A program made the position numbers and the translations under genes. This document shows, piece after piece, positions 62,937 through 64,000 of a DNA stretch of 64,000 nucleotides. Within the stretch, counting starts at the first letter, position 1, and the number at the start of each line of letters is the position of its first letter. The notes under the pieces are model-generated. The model was not told the DNA's origin and ran no database searches. It worked only from the letters and a program-made list of their open reading frames with translations. Source of the DNA: Cryomorphaceae bacterium BACL29 MAG-121220-bin8 (lineage in GTDB: Bacteria > Bacteroidota > Bacteroidia > Flavobacteriales > Flavobacteriaceae); contig CAJIYP010000001.1 in assembly GCA_905181705.1 (NCBI GenBank), positions 248,001-312,000 on the forward strand, in the 5' to 3' direction.

Positions 62937-63965
62937 TTAATCAATACAAAGATTGGTTGTTTTTACTCCTAATTTTGAATATTCTTTGTGAATAGTTTTT
63001 AGAAGTGAATACTCAGAAAATGAGTCGTATAATCCTGAATCTTGACCTAATTCCCAAATCATTACACCATTGACTTTATTGCTAGCCAATTTCACTTTTG
63101 ATCGAATTGTCGTTCTTCCGTTATAGAATTTTGAACCAACTTTATCTATATCTGCAAAAGAAGTATTGGATAAAACCATGCTTGAAAAGGTAAAGGCAGT
63201 TACATTTGATGAGTTTGTAAAATCATAACCATAAAAAGGAACTCCAAGGGTTAGTTTTTTTCCAGAAATGCCAACAGAATTCATCCAAAAATTTATAGAT
63301 TGTTCTGCATTAGAATATGAACTGTGTTGCCCCGCGTCTGTAGGTTTCCATGGACCTTTAAAATCGTAGGCCATTATATGAATAAAATCAAAGACCTGAA
63401 GAGCATTACTTGTTATATTAGTATATTTTGTTGTTCCTGGAAGAGCAGCTGTTATTATTTTTGAGTGTTTGTCTAACTCGTCGTTTAAATCAATAACAAA
63501 ATCACTATAACCAGAAGTTACATTTTCCCATTCCAAATCAACATCTACCCCGTCCAAATTATTTTTAAGTACGTATTCTACAGTCTTAGAAATAATATTT
63601 GTTCTATTTTCAGAACTTCCCATCAAATTAGACCAGTTTGTCGCTTGTTCAGTTGTTAAAGCTCCTCCGCCAATTGAAATACATATTTTAATATTTGGGT
63701 TGTCTTTTTTTGCTTTACTAACTACGCTAGAAATGTCTGGCATTATAAGATTTCCATTTGAGTCAGGGTTTGCAAAAGCTAAATTTAAATGAGTTATTTT
63801 ACAATATTCTATTTTTTCGTTTAAATCAAATCTCCATGAGGGTAAATAACCGACTACCAATGCGTTTTGTGAAAATAAATTATTGTTTTCCTCGGGTACT
63901 TGTTCGTCTTTGCTACAGGAAATTATTGTAATTAATATTAAGAAAATTAATATTATTTTTTTCAT
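62937..63965 (-). CDS. GH18 family lipoprotein (chitinase-like)
   Basis: This 342-residue lipoprotein (lipobox ISC, Cys17) is a complete GH18 TIM-barrel domain. VVGYLPSWRF is the first strand, IKICISIGGGALTTEQATN the third, and DGVDVDLEWE (Asp138-Glu145, with catalytic acid Glu145) the fourth; MAYDFKGPW and GVPFYGYDF follow, and the domain ends at GVMIWELGQDSG. The catalytic DxxDxDxE signature is intact, so it should hydrolyse chitin, GlcNAc-containing glycans or similar beta-1,4 GlcNAc polymers. No carbohydrate-binding module is attached. It lies outside the SusCD locus and runs convergently with the azurin gene. Confidence 0.93.
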   Translation of the reverse strand: MKKIILIFLILITIISCSKDEQVPEENNNLFSQNALVVGYLPSWRFDLNEKIEYCKITHLNLAFANPDSNGNLIMPDISSVVSKAKKDNPNIKICISIGGGALTTEQATNWSNLMGSSENRTNIISKTVEYVLKNNLDGVDVDLEWENVTSGYSDFVIDLNDELDKHSKIITAALPGTTKYTNITSNALQVFDFIHIMAYDFKGPWKPTDAGQHSSYSNAEQSINFWMNSVGISGKKLTLGVPFYGYDFTNSSNVTAFTFSSMVLSNTSFADIDKVGSKFYNGRTTIRSKVKLASNKVNGVMIWELGQDSGLYDSFSEYSLLKTIHKEYSKLGVKTTNLCID

Positions 63966-64000
63966 TAATTATTTTTAATACAACTATTTTAGGAGTTCTT

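Overview
The window is a gene-dense, very AT-rich chromosomal segment of a Bacteroidota bacterium, most likely a marine member of the Flavobacteriia. The evidence is the SusC/SusD pair with a hybrid two-component regulator, several promoters with the Bacteroidota -7 box TAnnTTTG, many sulfatase lipoproteins, an OstA-like protein, tandem DUF368 proteins, and a zapA - 6S RNA - rny arrangement. No gap without a gene exceeds 300 bases. I found no tRNA, rRNA, insertion sequence, CRISPR array or prophage.

Region 1 (1-25,485) is housekeeping. A minus-strand dapD - Sua5/YrdC - CCA-adding enzyme set faces ruvX - def - mazG. Then comes a long minus-strand stretch: DUF349 protein, aroE, two DUF368 membrane proteins, a TPR protein broken by a frameshift, a class III aminotransferase, an OstA-like protein, purA, a Fur-family regulator, a RelA/SpoT enzyme, an M48 protease and a SpoU methyltransferase. 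Ornithine aminotransferase and cysteine desulfurase follow on the plus strand, then an M23 peptidase and TspO on the minus strand. A small coiled-coil protein, zapA, a 6S-like RNA and ribonuclease Y close the region.

Region 2 (25,478-53,829) is a carbohydrate locus. It starts with the Leloir operon galE-galK-galT. It continues with six sulfatases (one frameshifted), a GH2 beta-galactosidase, a hybrid two-component sensor/regulator, SusC, SusD, a PhoD-like phosphatase and a sialate-O-acetylesterase-type esterase. The implied pathway is surface capture of a sulfated, O-acetylated, galactose-containing glycan by SusCD, removal of sulfate and acetyl groups, release of galactose by the GH2 enzyme, and conversion of galactose to UDP-sugars and glucose-1-phosphate by GalK/GalT/GalE. 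The large excess of sulfatases over glycosidases is the striking feature.

Region 3 (53,835-61,087) looks like a small regulon. A TetR/AcrR regulator sits beside a perfect 18-bp palindrome. A near-identical palindrome occurs about 6 kb away, and each lies exactly 17 bp upstream of the same -7 box, TATATTTG. The two controlled genes encode an unknown secreted protein and a secreted TPR/NTF2-like protein. A small membrane protein of the DUF2892 type, another NTF2-like protein, a VWA + MoxR-type AAA pair, a further membrane protein and an NTF2-like lipoprotein lie between or beside them.

Region 4 (61,144-64,000) holds an acyl-CoA thioesterase, a 3' remnant of an aldehyde dehydrogenase gene, a flavodoxin, an azurin-type copper lipoprotein and a GH18 lipoprotein.
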